A DNA stretch of 64,000 nucleotides, from assembly GCF_000010725.1 (NCBI RefSeq), contig NC_013854.1, forward strand, positions 62,001 through 126,000, in the 5' to 3' direction. Positions 14,790-24,029 of this stretch are shown here, one piece after another. The position numbers were made by a program, and so were the translations under genes. The notes beneath the pieces are model-generated. The model searched no databases. It was not told the origin of the DNA and saw only the letters and a list, made by a program, of their open reading frames with translations. Position 1 is the stretch's first letter, and the number at the start of each line of letters is the position of its first letter. This DNA comes from Azospirillum sp. B510 (lineage in GTDB: Bacteria; Pseudomonadota; Alphaproteobacteria; Azospirillales; Azospirillaceae).

Positions 14790-16638
14790 CCTGCCCCCCG
14801 GCGTTCCGGCCGGCGGACCGGTGGCCAGCCCCGACCGCGGCGGCTCCGGCGGATCGTCCTCCCCTGACAGCTGGAGTGGTTCGGCCGGTGGAGCCGGGCG
14901 TGCCCTGCGCGGCCTCGGCGTGTCGCCCGGCATCGCCATCGGCCCGGCCCATGTGGTGGAGAGCGGCGCCGTCGCCATCCCCGAATATGTGGTGGAGCCC
15001 GACGCGGTCGAAGCCGAGGTTGCCCGTTTCAACGAGGCGGCGACCAAGGCGCGGCGCCAGATCAAGAAGCTGAAAAGCAAGGCGCTGGTCCTGCCCGACT
15101 CGGCGTCGGAGGAGATCGGCTTCCTGCTCGACGCCCATCTGTCGATGGTCACCAACTCCCGCCTGACCCGCGGGGTGGAACAGCGCATCAAGCGGGAGCG
15201 CATCAACGCCGAGGCCGCCATCCAGGCGGAGATCGCCGCCATCGCCGCCACCTTCGCCGGCATGGACGACGCCTATCTCGCCGGCCGCATCGACGACATC
15301 CGCGAAGTCGGGCGGCGGCTGACCCGCAACCTGCTGAAGCAGGAATACCGGGCCTTCAGCACCCTGGCCCCCGGCAGCATCATCCTGGCGGAGGAGCTGA
15401 CCCCGGCCGACACCGCCCTGCTCGACCCCTCCGTCGTCGGCGGCTTCGCCACCGTGCTGGGCGGGGCGGAAGGGCATACGGCCATTCTCGCCCGCTCGCT
15501 CGGGCTTCCGGCGGTGCTGGGCGCGCCCGGCCTGCTGGCCGGCGTGCGCAACGGCGTGACGGTGATCGTCGACGGTCTGCAAGGCCGGGTTCTGATCGAT
15601 CCGCCGGCCGAGCTGCTGGCCGATTACGGCGAGCGCCGCGCCGCCCGCGAGCGCGAGCGCCAGGGATTGAAATCCTTGCGCAAGCTGCCCGCCGTCACCC
15701 GTGACGGCACCGCCGTCACGCTGATGGCGAATCTGGAGCTGCCCCGCGATCTGGACCATGCGCTGGAGCATGGCGCCCAGGGCATCGGCCTGCTGCGGAC
15801 CGAGTTCATGTTCATGAACCGCGACCATCTGCCCGACGAGGAGGAGCAGTACGCCGTTCTGCGCACCATGATCGAGGGGATGGGCGGCCGCACCGTCACC
15901 GCCCGCACCATGGATCTGGGCGGCGAGAAGCTGGCGGGCTGGATGGCCGGGCGCTATGGCGAGCCGGCCAATCCGGCGCTGGGGCTGCGCGCCATCCGCC
16001 TGGGCTTGCGCGAACCCAAGCTGCTGGAAACCCAGCTCGCCGCCATGCTGCGGGCCGGCGCCCATGGGCCGCTGCGCATCCTGCTGCCGATGATCGCCTC
16101 GGTGGCGGAGGTGCAGAAGGTGCGCGAGATGATGGGGCAGGTCGCCCGCCGCCTGCGCCGCCGCGGTGTCGCCATCGCCGACCCGCTGCCGCCGGTGGGC
16201 GTGATGGTGGAGGTGCCGGGCGCGGCGCTGGCGGCCGACGCGCTGGCCTATGCCGCCGACTTCTTCTCGATCGGCACCAACGACCTGACCCAGTACACGC
16301 TGGCGATCGACCGTGCCGACGAACAGGTCGCGACCCTCTATGACCCGCTGCATCCGGCCGTGCTGCGGCTGATCCAGTTCACCGTGGAGGCGGCCTTGCG
16401 CGCCCGCATTCCGGTGTCGGTCTGCGGTGAGATCGCCGGCGATCCGCGCTATTCCGCCCTGCTGCTGGGGCTGGGGGTGCGCGAGCTGTCGATGGCGCCG
16501 CCGTCGGTGCCGGCGGTGAAGAAACGCATCCGCGCGCTCGACCTGGTGGAGGCGGGCCGCCGCGCCCGCGTCATCATGGACCAGAGCGACAGCGGCCGCA
16601 TCGCCACGCTGCTGGACGATTTCAACGCCATCCTGTGA
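14779..16638 (+). CDS. ptsI: PTS enzyme I (PEP-protein phosphotransferase)
   Basis: 619 residues. It takes phosphate from phosphoenolpyruvate and passes it to HPr. The N-terminal HPr-binding and swivelling domains hold active His233 in LGGAEGHTAILARS. The C-terminal TIM-barrel PEP site has LLRTEFMFMNRD, LPMIASVAEV, FFSIGTNDLTQYTLA and VCGEIAGDP. A Gly/Ser/Pro-rich extension of about 40 residues precedes the standard N-terminus. There is no GAF domain, so this is the ptsI class rather than ptsP. It starts inside ptsH. A hairpin follows at 16647-16672, and a minus-strand gene ends 60 bases downstream. Confidence 0.94.
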   Translation: MKSDLPPGVPAGGPVASPDRGGSGGSSSPDSWSGSAGGAGRALRGLGVSPGIAIGPAHVVESGAVAIPEYVVEPDAVEAEVARFNEAATKARRQIKKLKSKALVLPDSASEEIGFLLDAHLSMVTNSRLTRGVEQRIKRERINAEAAIQAEIAAIAATFAGMDDAYLAGRIDDIREVGRRLTRNLLKQEYRAFSTLAPGSIILAEELTPADTALLDPSVVGGFATVLGGAEGHTAILARSLGLPAVLGAPGLLAGVRNGVTVIVDGLQGRVLIDPPAELLADYGERRAARERERQGLKSLRKLPAVTRDGTAVTLMANLELPRDLDHALEHGAQGIGLLRTEFMFMNRDHLPDEEEQYAVLRTMIEGMGGRTVTARTMDLGGEKLAGWMAGRYGEPANPALGLRAIRLGLREPKLLETQLAAMLRAGAHGPLRILLPMIASVAEVQKVREMMGQVARRLRRRGVAIADPLPPVGVMVEVPGAALAADALAYAADFFSIGTNDLTQYTLAIDRADEQVATLYDPLHPAVLRLIQFTVEAALRARIPVSVCGEIAGDPRYSALLLGLGVRELSMAPPSVPAVKKRIRALDLVEAGRRARVIMDQSDSGRIATLLDDFNAIL

Positions 16639-16646
16639 CTGCCGGG

Positions 16647-16672
16647 GAGAGGGGGCGCGAAGGCCCCGTCTC
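16647..16672. terminator. Hairpin between ptsI and the convergent cytochrome gene
   Basis: GAGAGGGGGC and GCCCCGTCTC pair at nine of ten positions around a six-base GCGAAG loop. It lies just after the ptsI stop in the 60-base convergent gap. There is no U-tract on either strand, so its strength is uncertain. Confidence 0.4.
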
Positions 16673-16698
16673 GCCCCTGCTCACCGGGACGCCTTCCG

Positions 16699-17598
16699 TC
16701 AGGGCGCCTTCCGTCCCGCCATGTGGCCGAGATAGGCGACGACGCGGTCCAGGTCGGCATCGCTCAGCATCGCCGGATCGAAGCCCGGCATCTGCTGGCC
16801 GGGCCAGGTCCGGACGGAGCGCGGGTCGCGGATCAGCTTCTTGAGCCCGGCGGGCGTCAGATATTCGGTCGGGTTCATCGGCCGGTTCAGGTCGGGGCCC
16901 ATCGCGGCGCTGCCGGCGCCGTTCAGGGTGTGGCAGGCCATGCATTGGGTGACGAACACCGCCTGCCCGGCGCGGACCGGCGACTCGGCGGCCAGCCCCG
17001 GATCGACCGCCAGTTGCGGCCAGCGCCGCAGCGGATCGTCGGAGCCGACGATGCGGGCCAGCTGGTAGGGCCATTGCTCGCTGCGCACCCCCGACGCCTC
17101 CGGCCGCAGCCACACCAGATAGAAGGGACCGGCGGAGACCTCCTTGCCCGGCAGGTTCGGCCAGGGCTGATCGGCCGGCTCGACCGCCAGGAAGGCGACG
17201 GCGCCGTCGGGGCCGGTGCGCAGGCACAGCTCCGGCGGCAGCTGCGCGGTGAAGCCGTCCGACGCCACCCCCTCCAGCACGCCGCCCGGCGGGAAGGCGG
17301 CGGTGCCGAGCAGGCTGGCCAGCGGAACGGCGCGATAGCGCATCGGCCGGCCATAGGACACGTCGGCGGGGATGTCGACGGTCACCGTGTCCGGCCGGGT
17401 CAGCAGACTGTCGCGGTCGAACACCCGCTCGGTTCCGGCGAGGGCGATCGTCAGCGCCGGCCCGCCGGCCAGAACCGGACGCGGCGGCACGGCGATGAGC
17501 AGTGCCGCGGCGAGCGGAACGGCCAGCATGGTTGGCAGGATGGTGGGCAGACGCCTGGCCAGGCGTCCGACCATGCGCGCGATCGACGGCTTCATCAT
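16699..17598 (-). CDS. Periplasmic cytochrome c fused to a molybdopterin-oxidoreductase-like domain
   Basis: 299 residues with an N-terminal signal segment (LPTMLAVPLAAALLIAVPPRPVLA). Residues 45-200 resemble the SUOX-type molybdopterin-binding fold (ALTIALAGTERVFDRDSLL, VPLASLLGTAAFPPGG, YLVWLRPEASGV), but the conserved Mo-ligand cysteine is not evident. The C-terminal 80 residues are a class I cytochrome c: CMACH (219-223) and an axial-Met candidate, Met270 in QQMPGF. It probably carries electrons in the periplasm; partners are unknown. The start codon overlaps the upstream nuclease-like gene by an ATGA, so the two are co-expressed. Confidence 0.7.
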   Translation of the reverse strand: MMKPSIARMVGRLARRLPTILPTMLAVPLAAALLIAVPPRPVLAGGPALTIALAGTERVFDRDSLLTRPDTVTVDIPADVSYGRPMRYRAVPLASLLGTAAFPPGGVLEGVASDGFTAQLPPELCLRTGPDGAVAFLAVEPADQPWPNLPGKEVSAGPFYLVWLRPEASGVRSEQWPYQLARIVGSDDPLRRWPQLAVDPGLAAESPVRAGQAVFVTQCMACHTLNGAGSAAMGPDLNRPMNPTEYLTPAGLKKLIRDPRSVRTWPGQQMPGFDPAMLSDADLDRVVAYLGHMAGRKAP

Positions 17599-18467
17599 TC
17601 CGGATCATCCTCCCCTTCGTCGTCATTCCATGGGTCGTCATCGTCGGCGCCCGCGCGTCGCGGGGTTGCCGACACCGCTTCCCGTTCCAGCCGCTCGATC
17701 TGTTCGGGATGGGTGATCTCGATCATGGGGCCATTGCGCAGCGTGATCCAGCCCCGCACGCGCAGGCGGCGTCCCTCGTAGGACAGCGGGTCGATGCCGG
17801 CGCGGGTGACCTCGCGCATCGCGGCGCGGCCGATATGGATGGTGACGTCGCTGCGCCAGTCGGCGCCGAAATCCAGCCAGCTCTCGCCGCCGCCCTTGGT
17901 GACGGCCAGCACCACTCCCTCGACCAGCTGGAAGCTGTCGCGGTCGCGGGCGAGCCCCTCCGGATCGGCGGCGTCGCGCACGGCATAGACCCGGCTGCGC
18001 CACAGCCCGCGCCCGGCATTGCGCGCCGCTTCCTCGCCGGCCAGCAGCTCGGCGGCATAGGCGCGGGCGTCGGGCCGGGTGTGGACCCGCGCCAGCCCGC
18101 GCGCCAGCAGCGCCGATTGCAGCCACAGCCCATCCTCCCGCACCAGATGGGCGAGCAGCCGGCCATGGCGGTCCACCGGTGCCGGTCCATGCAGCGCGAC
18201 CCGGCGGCCCAGCGCCAGGTCGCTCAGCGCCATGGTCGCCGCCTCCGCCAGCGGCCAGACGCGGCCATCGGCCGGGTCGGCGTGCCGCGGCGGCTTGGCC
18301 GCCTCGATGCCGGCCAGCCGGACCCGGCGCCCGTCCTCCAGCTCCAGCGTGTCGCCGTCCAGCACGGCGGTGACCCGCGGCGACTCCGCCGGGGCGGCGC
18401 CGGTCAGCAGCAGCCAGCCCAGCAGCAGGACCGGCAGCCGTAGGAGCGGGAGCGTGACAAGGCGCAT
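17595..18467 (-). CDS. Secreted thermonuclease (SNase)-like protein, catalytic Glu replaced
   Basis: 290 residues with a signal peptide (LVTLPLLRLPVLLLGWLLLTGAA). The SNase domain (30-150) has the DGDT core at 37-40 and a Leu-rich strand into VRLAGIEAAK. Compared with staphylococcal nuclease, Arg35 is kept (Arg50) and Arg87 is kept (Arg103 in DRHGRLLAH), but Asp40 is Glu54 and the general-base Glu43 is Lys57. A second OB-like domain follows (185-265; VRGWITLRNGPMIEITHPEQ), then an acidic tail (DDDDPWNDDEGEDD). It is probably periplasmic and binds nucleic acid or protein rather than cutting. The ATG at 18467 precedes the signal; upstream codons overlap a divergent region. The stop overlaps the cytochrome gene. 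Confidence 0.75.
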   Translation of the reverse strand: MRLVTLPLLRLPVLLLGWLLLTGAAPAESPRVTAVLDGDTLELEDGRRVRLAGIEAAKPPRHADPADGRVWPLAEAATMALSDLALGRRVALHGPAPVDRHGRLLAHLVREDGLWLQSALLARGLARVHTRPDARAYAAELLAGEEAARNAGRGLWRSRVYAVRDAADPEGLARDRDSFQLVEGVVLAVTKGGGESWLDFGADWRSDVTIHIGRAAMREVTRAGIDPLSYEGRRLRVRGWITLRNGPMIEITHPEQIERLEREAVSATPRRAGADDDDPWNDDEGEDDPE

Positions 18468-18517
18468 GGCGAGCCGTCGTTGCGGAACATCCGCCGCCGG
18501 GCGGGATTCTGACCGGT

Positions 18518-18562
18518 ATGACGACCGCGATCTCCTTCCGCAAGCGTGACGAGGTGGCATGA
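18518..18562 (+). CDS. Possible 14-codon leader ORF
   Basis: ATG at 18518 reads MTTAISFRKRDEVA and stops at a TGA that shares ATGA with the start of the next small ORF. It lies in the 318-base divergent gap between the nuclease-like gene and the cyclase gene. It is reported as a possible upstream leader only; the peptide is too short to assign. Confidence 0.25.
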   Translation: MTTAISFRKRDEVA

Positions 18563-18687
18563 CGGTGCGGCGCTGGGCGCACGGGCGCATCCCCGCCGCC
18601 GATGAGTTGTTCCGGTTCATCCGGGATCTTCCGCCCGGAACGGCATTGCACCCCGGTCACCGGGTCAGGTTGATCGTCGGCGATTAG
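18559..18687 (+). CDS. Possible 42-residue small protein
   Basis: An ATG at 18559, preceded by GAGGTGG at good spacing, encodes MTVRRWAHGRIPAADELF, then RFIRDLPPGTALHPGHRVR, ending LIVGD. It has an Arg/His-rich start and a beta-like tail with no membrane segment. It overlaps the preceding 14-codon ORF by four bases. The strong ribosome site supports translation; nothing else does, since no family is recognised. The rest of the 18468-18785 gap shows only promoter-like DNA. Confidence 0.4.
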   Translation: MTVRRWAHGRIPAADELFRFIRDLPPGTALHPGHRVRLIVGD

Positions 18688-18785
18688 CCCCTCGCATGGC
18701 GGCACGGGCATGACCGTATGAAATCCAGGTAAGGATACCGTCCCGCGGGTTGCCGCGGGACGGGCGGGCGGGTAGGCTGCCGGGC

Positions 18786-20828
18786 ATGTCCGAACCCCCG
18801 TCAGCGCTCCACCCGCCCGCCCCGGCACGTCTTGTGACGACCGTGACCCCGGCCGGCAAAGCGGCGCCGAAGCCGGGAGCGAAATCCGGATCGAAGCCCG
18901 CCGGGCGCCGGCGGCTGCGGCTGCCCATCGCCGCGGTGCTGGTGGCGGGCTTCGGGTCGCTGATGCTGGCGGCGGTGGCCAGCGTGCTGGTCCTTGGGCT
19001 GTTCAGCGCCGGGACCAACACTTTCGCCCTGCTGAACGACAAGGCCGATCTGGCGTTGGCCGGGGTGGAGGTGCGGGTCCGCCACCAACTCGACCCCGCG
19101 CGGGAAATGGCGCGCTTCGTCGCCGGGCTGATCGAGCGCGGCGAGTTGCACCCCGGCGACACCCCGGCGATGACCGACACGCTGCGCGGCGCCCTGGCCG
19201 GCGCGCCGGACGTCACCGGTCTCGCCTTCATCCGCCCGGACCTGACCGGCGTACGCATCGCCCGGCTGAATGGCGAGCTGAGCGTCGAACGGATCGACAT
19301 GCAGGGCGAGAGCGACATTCCGCCTGAAATCCTGGATGGTCCGAACCGCAGCGCCGCCAGCTGGGCCGATCCGCGCTGGTTGAAGGATGCCCAGAACAGC
19401 TTCGTCAACGTGTATCAGCCGGTGCGGCGCGACGGTCGCTATCTGGGGCAGGTGGCGGTCGGCGTCTCGCTCGGCGACCTGTCGCGTTTCCTCCAGGTAT
19501 TGTATGTGGATCAGGGGCTGAACGCCTTCGTGCTCTACGACCAGAGCCATGTTCTGGCCCACCCGGCGCTGGTTGGCCGCAGTTTCGATTTCTCCGGCAA
19601 GCGGGACGGCCCGCCGCTGCCGCGTGTCGATCAGGTCGATGATCCGGCGTTGGCGGCGCTGTGGTCGAACGGCGTTCCGGTGCAGTCGCTGAAGAAACGG
19701 GTGGAGGCGCGCAGCGTGCGCGTTCTCGGCAGCGATTACATCTTCCTGACCCGCAAGATGGCGGGATACGGCCAGCAGGACTGGATCATCGGCATCGGCT
19801 ACCGCGACGGCGAAATGAATGTCGAGGTCCGCCGGCTCTACATCACCGGCGCCGTCGGTTTGGTCATCCTGCTGGTGTCGGTCGGGGTGGCGCTGCTGGT
19901 CGGGCGGCGGATCAGCCGGCAGGTGGCGCGGCTGGCCGAGGCCGCCGACCGTGTCCGCGCCTTCGAATTCCGCGCCATCCCCGACCTGCCCGATTCCCGC
20001 CTGCGCGAGATGGCGCGGGCCGCCACCGCCTTCAACGCGATGGTCGCCGGCCTGCGCTGGTTCGAGACCTATGTGCCGAAGGCGCTGGTGCTGCGCCTGA
20101 TGCGCCAGCGCGAGACCGAGGGCGGGCTCGATTCGGTCCAGCGCGAGGTGACGGTGATGTTCACCGACATCCGCGGCTTCTCCCGCATGGCCGAGCATAT
20201 GGCGGCCGCCGACACCGCCGCCCTGCTGAACGAGCATTTCACCCTGCTCGCCGCCTGCATCGAGGCGGAGGGCGGCACGGTGGACAAATTCATCGGCGAT
20301 TCGCTGATGGCCTTCTGGGGGGCGCCCGAGGCGCAGGAGGACCATGCCGTCCGCGGGTTGCGCGCGGCGCTGGCGATCCACCACGCCATCCGCGCCGACA
20401 ACCGTCGCCGCGTCGCCGACGGCCGGGCGCCGATCCATGTCCGCGTCGGCCTGCACAGCGGCCCGGTGGTGGTGGGCAACATCGGCTCCGACAGCCGGAT
20501 CAACTACACCATCGTCGGCGACACCGTGAATGTCGCCGCCCGCATCGAGGAGCTGTCGGCGGCGCTCCAGGGCGAGTCCGAGGTGATCGTGCTGACCAGC
20601 GGCGTCACCGCCGCCAAGGGCAAGGACGCCGTCCCGCTGGTCCGCCAGGGCGGCCGGTCGCTGCGCGGCCGCACCGGCATGACCGAACTCTGGCGTCTCG
20701 TGCTGGAGGAGGAGAGGAAGGAGGCGGCGAAGGCGGGGGGCAATCCCGCGCCATCACCGCCTCTTCCGTCGGTGCCGGTTCCGGATGAGGGCGTCAAGCC
20801 AGCGTTGGCAGGTAAGGATACGCTCTGA
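18786..20828 (+). CDS. Membrane-bound class III adenylate cyclase with periplasmic sensor domain
   Basis: 680 residues. A basic, Pro/Lys-rich N-tail (1-45) leads to TM1 (LPIAAVLVAGFGSLMLAAVASVLVLGLF), an extracytoplasmic Cache-like domain (about 80-345; VNVYQPVRRDGRYLGQVAVG, ARSVRVLGSDYIFLTRK), TM2 (AVGLVILLVSVGVALLVG), a HAMP segment and the cyclase domain (about 440-630). Metal aspartates are in VMFTDIRGF and GDSLMAF; the adenine-selecting Lys is in VDKFIGD; transition-state Asn and Arg are in GDTVNVAARIE. It should make cAMP in response to an external ligand. Start ATG 18786; twelve extra upstream codons are possible. The gene stands alone, convergent with cobT. Confidence 0.88.
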   Translation: MSEPPSALHPPAPARLVTTVTPAGKAAPKPGAKSGSKPAGRRRLRLPIAAVLVAGFGSLMLAAVASVLVLGLFSAGTNTFALLNDKADLALAGVEVRVRHQLDPAREMARFVAGLIERGELHPGDTPAMTDTLRGALAGAPDVTGLAFIRPDLTGVRIARLNGELSVERIDMQGESDIPPEILDGPNRSAASWADPRWLKDAQNSFVNVYQPVRRDGRYLGQVAVGVSLGDLSRFLQVLYVDQGLNAFVLYDQSHVLAHPALVGRSFDFSGKRDGPPLPRVDQVDDPALAALWSNGVPVQSLKKRVEARSVRVLGSDYIFLTRKMAGYGQQDWIIGIGYRDGEMNVEVRRLYITGAVGLVILLVSVGVALLVGRRISRQVARLAEAADRVRAFEFRAIPDLPDSRLREMARAATAFNAMVAGLRWFETYVPKALVLRLMRQRETEGGLDSVQREVTVMFTDIRGFSRMAEHMAAADTAALLNEHFTLLAACIEAEGGTVDKFIGDSLMAFWGAPEAQEDHAVRGLRAALAIHHAIRADNRRRVADGRAPIHVRVGLHSGPVVVGNIGSDSRINYTIVGDTVNVAARIEELSAALQGESEVIVLTSGVTAAKGKDAVPLVRQGGRSLRGRTGMTELWRLVLEEERKEAAKAGGNPAPSPPLPSVPVPDEGVKPALAGKDTL

Positions 20829-20893
20829 ACCGAGGCGATATTACCAGCCAAGTCACTGACAAAGCTGGAAATACCCCGGCCAGTTTCCTTACC

Positions 20894-22762
20894 TCAGCGC
20901 CAAGTGCGGCGGCCACCGCGGCGGTCGTCCTCGTCGAACAGCTCGGCCAGCTTGTTCATCATGGTGCCGCCCAGCTGTTCGGCATCGACGATGGTCACGG
21001 CGCGGCGGTAATAGCGGGTGACATCATGGCCGATGCCGATCGCCACCAGCTCGACGGGCGAGCGGGTCTCGATCTGCTCGATGGTCTGGCGCAGATGGCG
21101 TTCCAGATAATTGCCGGCATTCACCGACAGGGTCGAATCGTCCACCGGCGCGCCGTCGGAGATCACCATCAGGATGCGGCGCTGTTCCGGCCGGCCGAGC
21201 AGCCGGTTGTGCGCCCATTGCAGCGCCTCGCCGTCGATGTTCTCCTTCAGGATGCCTTCGCGCAGCATCAGGCCCAGATTCTTGCGGGCGCGGCGCCACG
21301 GCATGTCGGCGGCCTTGTAGACGATATGGCGCAGGTCGTTCAGCCGGCCGGGATGGGGCGGCTTGCCGCCGGCGACCCAGGCCTCGCGGGCCTGGCCGCC
21401 CTTCCAGGCGCGGGTGGTGAAGCCCAGCACCTCCACCTTCACCGCGCAGCGCTCCAGCGTGCGGGCGAGGATGTCGGCGCTCATCGCGGCGATGGAGATC
21501 GGCCGGCCGCGCATGGACCCGGAATTGTCGATCAGCAGCGATACCACCGTGTCGCGGAAGTCCATCTCCTTCTCCTTCTTGAAGGAGAGCGGCAGGACCG
21601 GGTTGGCGACGACGCGGGCGAGCCGGGCGGCGTCGAGGATGCCTTCCTCCAGGTCGAAGCTCCAGGAACGCTGCTGCTTGGCCATCAGCCGGCGTTGCAG
21701 CCGGTTCGCCAGTTTGGAGATCACGCCCTGAAGATGCAGAAGCTGCTGGTCGAGCAGATGGCGCAGCCGCTCCAGCTCCGCCGGGTCGCAGAGGTCGGCG
21801 GCGTCGACCACCTCGTCATACTGGGTGGTATAGGCCTTGTAGGCGTTGGGATCGGGCTCGTTGCGGCGGTTGGCGTCGTTGCGCCAGGGCTGGCCGGGGC
21901 CGGCGGGCTCCTCCGCCCCCTCGCCCTCGCCCATCTCCATGTCGCCTTCCTCGCCGGAGCCGTCCTCGGCGCTGTCGCCGGCCTCCGACGAGTCCTGCAT
22001 CTCCGACGAGGCCATGGATTCGGAGTCGGACTGGTCCTCGTCCTGGCCGCGGGTCTGGCCGTGCTGGGGCGACTCCTCGTCCTCGGAGGATTGGGTCTGC
22101 TGGTCCTCCTCCTCCTGGTCGGCCTCCTGGCCGACCTCCATGTCGAGATCGGCCAGCAGGCGGCGGACGGCCTTGGCGTAGGCCTCCTGATCGCCGGCAT
22201 GGGCCGCCAGCCCCTTCATGTCCCGGCCCAGCCGCTCCTCGACCCAGGGACGCCAGAGATCAACGGCATGGGTGGCGGCGGGCGGCGGCGGGGCGCCGGT
22301 CATCACCTCGCGCGCCATCAGCCGCAGGGCTTCGGACAGCGGCACCTGGCCGCGATCCTCGAAGCGGTCGAAGCCCTGACGGGTGTAACGATCCTCCAGC
22401 GCCGCTTCCAGGTTATGGGCGACGCCGGCCATGTCGCGGCTGCCCACCGCCTCGCAGCGCGCCTGTTCCAGCGCGTCATAGGCCTGGCGGGCGGCATCGC
22501 CCAACGGCATGCGGTGCGCATGCACCGTGGCATCGTGATGGCGCAGCCGCAAGGCCACCGCATCGGCCGCTCCGCGCAGCTTGGCGACATCGACGGGGTT
22601 GAGGTCGCGCGCCGGCAGCGGCACCCGCACCCGCTGGCCCGCCACCCCCGGCGGATCGGACGAAAAGCCGACCTGGACCTCCGCCCGCCGGGACATGGCG
22701 CGCACCGTGGCAGTGGTGGACCGCTTGAAGGCCTCGACGGGGGTGTCGTTCTGGGTGGTCAT
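20894..22762 (-). CDS. cobT: Cobaltochelatase subunit CobT
   Basis: 622 residues. With CobS and CobN it inserts Co2+ into hydrogenobyrinic acid a,c-diamide in the aerobic cobalamin pathway. An N-terminal helical domain precedes a long acidic, Gln/Ser-rich linker (about 210-300; runs of E, D, S). A C-terminal von Willebrand A domain carries the MIDAS motif DNSGSM at 412-417 and ends in [11 protein letters not shown]. The ATG at 22762 was chosen because codons upstream read as non-coding. cobS lies 188 bases upstream in the same direction, with a J-domain gene and divergent bolA beyond, a frequent alphaproteobacterial grouping. Confidence 0.92.
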   Translation of the reverse strand: MTTQNDTPVEAFKRSTTATVRAMSRRAEVQVGFSSDPPGVAGQRVRVPLPARDLNPVDVAKLRGAADAVALRLRHHDATVHAHRMPLGDAARQAYDALEQARCEAVGSRDMAGVAHNLEAALEDRYTRQGFDRFEDRGQVPLSEALRLMAREVMTGAPPPPAATHAVDLWRPWVEERLGRDMKGLAAHAGDQEAYAKAVRRLLADLDMEVGQEADQEEEDQQTQSSEDEESPQHGQTRGQDEDQSDSESMASSEMQDSSEAGDSAEDGSGEEGDMEMGEGEGAEEPAGPGQPWRNDANRRNEPDPNAYKAYTTQYDEVVDAADLCDPAELERLRHLLDQQLLHLQGVISKLANRLQRRLMAKQQRSWSFDLEEGILDAARLARVVANPVLPLSFKKEKEMDFRDTVVSLLIDNSGSMRGRPISIAAMSADILARTLERCAVKVEVLGFTTRAWKGGQAREAWVAGGKPPHPGRLNDLRHIVYKAADMPWRRARKNLGLMLREGILKENIDGEALQWAHNRLLGRPEQRRILMVISDGAPVDDSTLSVNAGNYLERHLRQTIEQIETRSPVELVAIGIGHDVTRYYRRAVTIVDAEQLGGTMMNKLAELFDEDDRRGGRRTWR

Positions 22763-22950
22763 CGCGGGGGCGTCTTTGTTCTTGGGAGAGTTACGGCGCG
22801 GTTGGCGGGATCGGCACGGCGCGAACGGACCAAGCCGGGCTTGCACCACGCTCGCAGGTCATCGCCCGGCCATGCCGCCCGTTCCGATCCATGTGAAGCC
22901 TCGTATGCCGCGCCCCGGCCTTACCGAGGGACAGGGCGCAACGCACGAGA

Positions 22951-23955
22951 TCACACGAGGGTCGCCTGGACCCCCGTCTCCGGCAGCTCGACGCCGAAGC
23001 AGCGCTGGTAGTATTCGGCCACCGTCGGTCGCTCCACCTCGTCGCACTTGTTGAGGAAGGTGATGCGGAAGGCGAAGGCGACGTCGTTGAAGATCTTCGC
23101 GTTCTCGGCCCAGGTGATCACCGTGCGCGGGCTCATCACGGTGGAGATGTCGCCGTTGATGAAACCGGCGCGGGTCAGGTCGGCGAGACGGACCATCGAG
23201 GCCACGCTGTCGCGGCCCCTGGCGTCGTCATAGGACGCGACCTTGGCCTGGACGATCTTCACCTCGGCATCGACCGGCAGGTAGTTCAGCGTCGCCACGA
23301 TGTTCCAGCGGTCCATCTGGCCCTGGTTGATCTGCTGCGTGCCGTGATAGAGGCCGGTGGTGTCGCCCAGACCGACGGTGTTCGCGGTGGCGAACAGGCG
23401 GAAGGCCGGGTGCGGGCGGATGACGCGGTTCTGGTCGAGCAGCGTCAGCTTGCCCTCCACCTCCAGCACGCGCTGGATCACGAACATCACGTCGGGGCGG
23501 CCGGCGTCATACTCGTCGAACACCAGGGCGCAGGCATGCTGGAGGGCCCAGGGCAGGATGCCCTCGCGGTATTCGGTGACCTGCACGCCGTCGCGCAGCA
23601 CGATGGCGTCCTTGCCCATCAGGTCGATGCGGCTGATGTGGCTGTCCAGGTTGACGCGGATGCAGGGCCAGTTCAGCCGGGCCGCCACCTGCTCGATGTG
23701 GGTCGACTTGCCGGTGCCGTGATAGCCCTGGACCATGACGCGGCGGTTGTAGGCGAAGCCGGCGAGGATGGCCAGCGTCGTGTCCCGGTCGAAGCGGTAG
23801 GCGCTGTCGAGGTCGGGCACATGTTCGGTGCGCTGGCTGAAGGCCGGCACCTGCATGTCGCTGTCGATGCCGAAGACCTCACGCACCGAGACCGTCGTGT
23901 CGGGCTTGTGGTCGAACAGGGCCGAGCTGGCCTGGGTCGCTCCTTGGGAAGCCAT
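22951..23955 (-). CDS. cobS: Cobaltochelatase subunit CobS (AAA+ ATPase)
   Basis: 334 residues, a MoxR/CbbQ-type AAA+ ATPase that powers cobalt insertion with CobT. Walker A is GYHGTGKS (77-84); Walker B is [14 protein letters not shown]; the sensor region includes [14 protein letters not shown]. Length fits the family. It starts [17 protein letters not shown]. The stop is followed by the 188-base gap to cobT, and the start lies 74 bases downstream of the J-domain gene, so all three may share one transcript. Confidence 0.93.
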   Translation of the reverse strand: MASQGATQASSALFDHKPDTTVSVREVFGIDSDMQVPAFSQRTEHVPDLDSAYRFDRDTTLAILAGFAYNRRVMVQGYHGTGKSTHIEQVAARLNWPCIRVNLDSHISRIDLMGKDAIVLRDGVQVTEYREGILPWALQHACALVFDEYDAGRPDVMFVIQRVLEVEGKLTLLDQNRVIRPHPAFRLFATANTVGLGDTTGLYHGTQQINQGQMDRWNIVATLNYLPVDAEVKIVQAKVASYDDARGRDSVASMVRLADLTRAGFINGDISTVMSPRTVITWAENAKIFNDVAFAFRITFLNKCDEVERPTVAEYYQRCFGVELPETGVQATLV

Positions 23956-24029
23956 GGGTGGTTTCTTACGTTCCAGCGAGTGTCGGTTGTCCGGCGGCCG
24001 CGGGATTGACCCGGCCCGCCAACGGGGGT

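Noticed and set aside
21026..23011. A 661-codon plus-strand frame
   Set aside because: Antisense to cobT; shadow frame.
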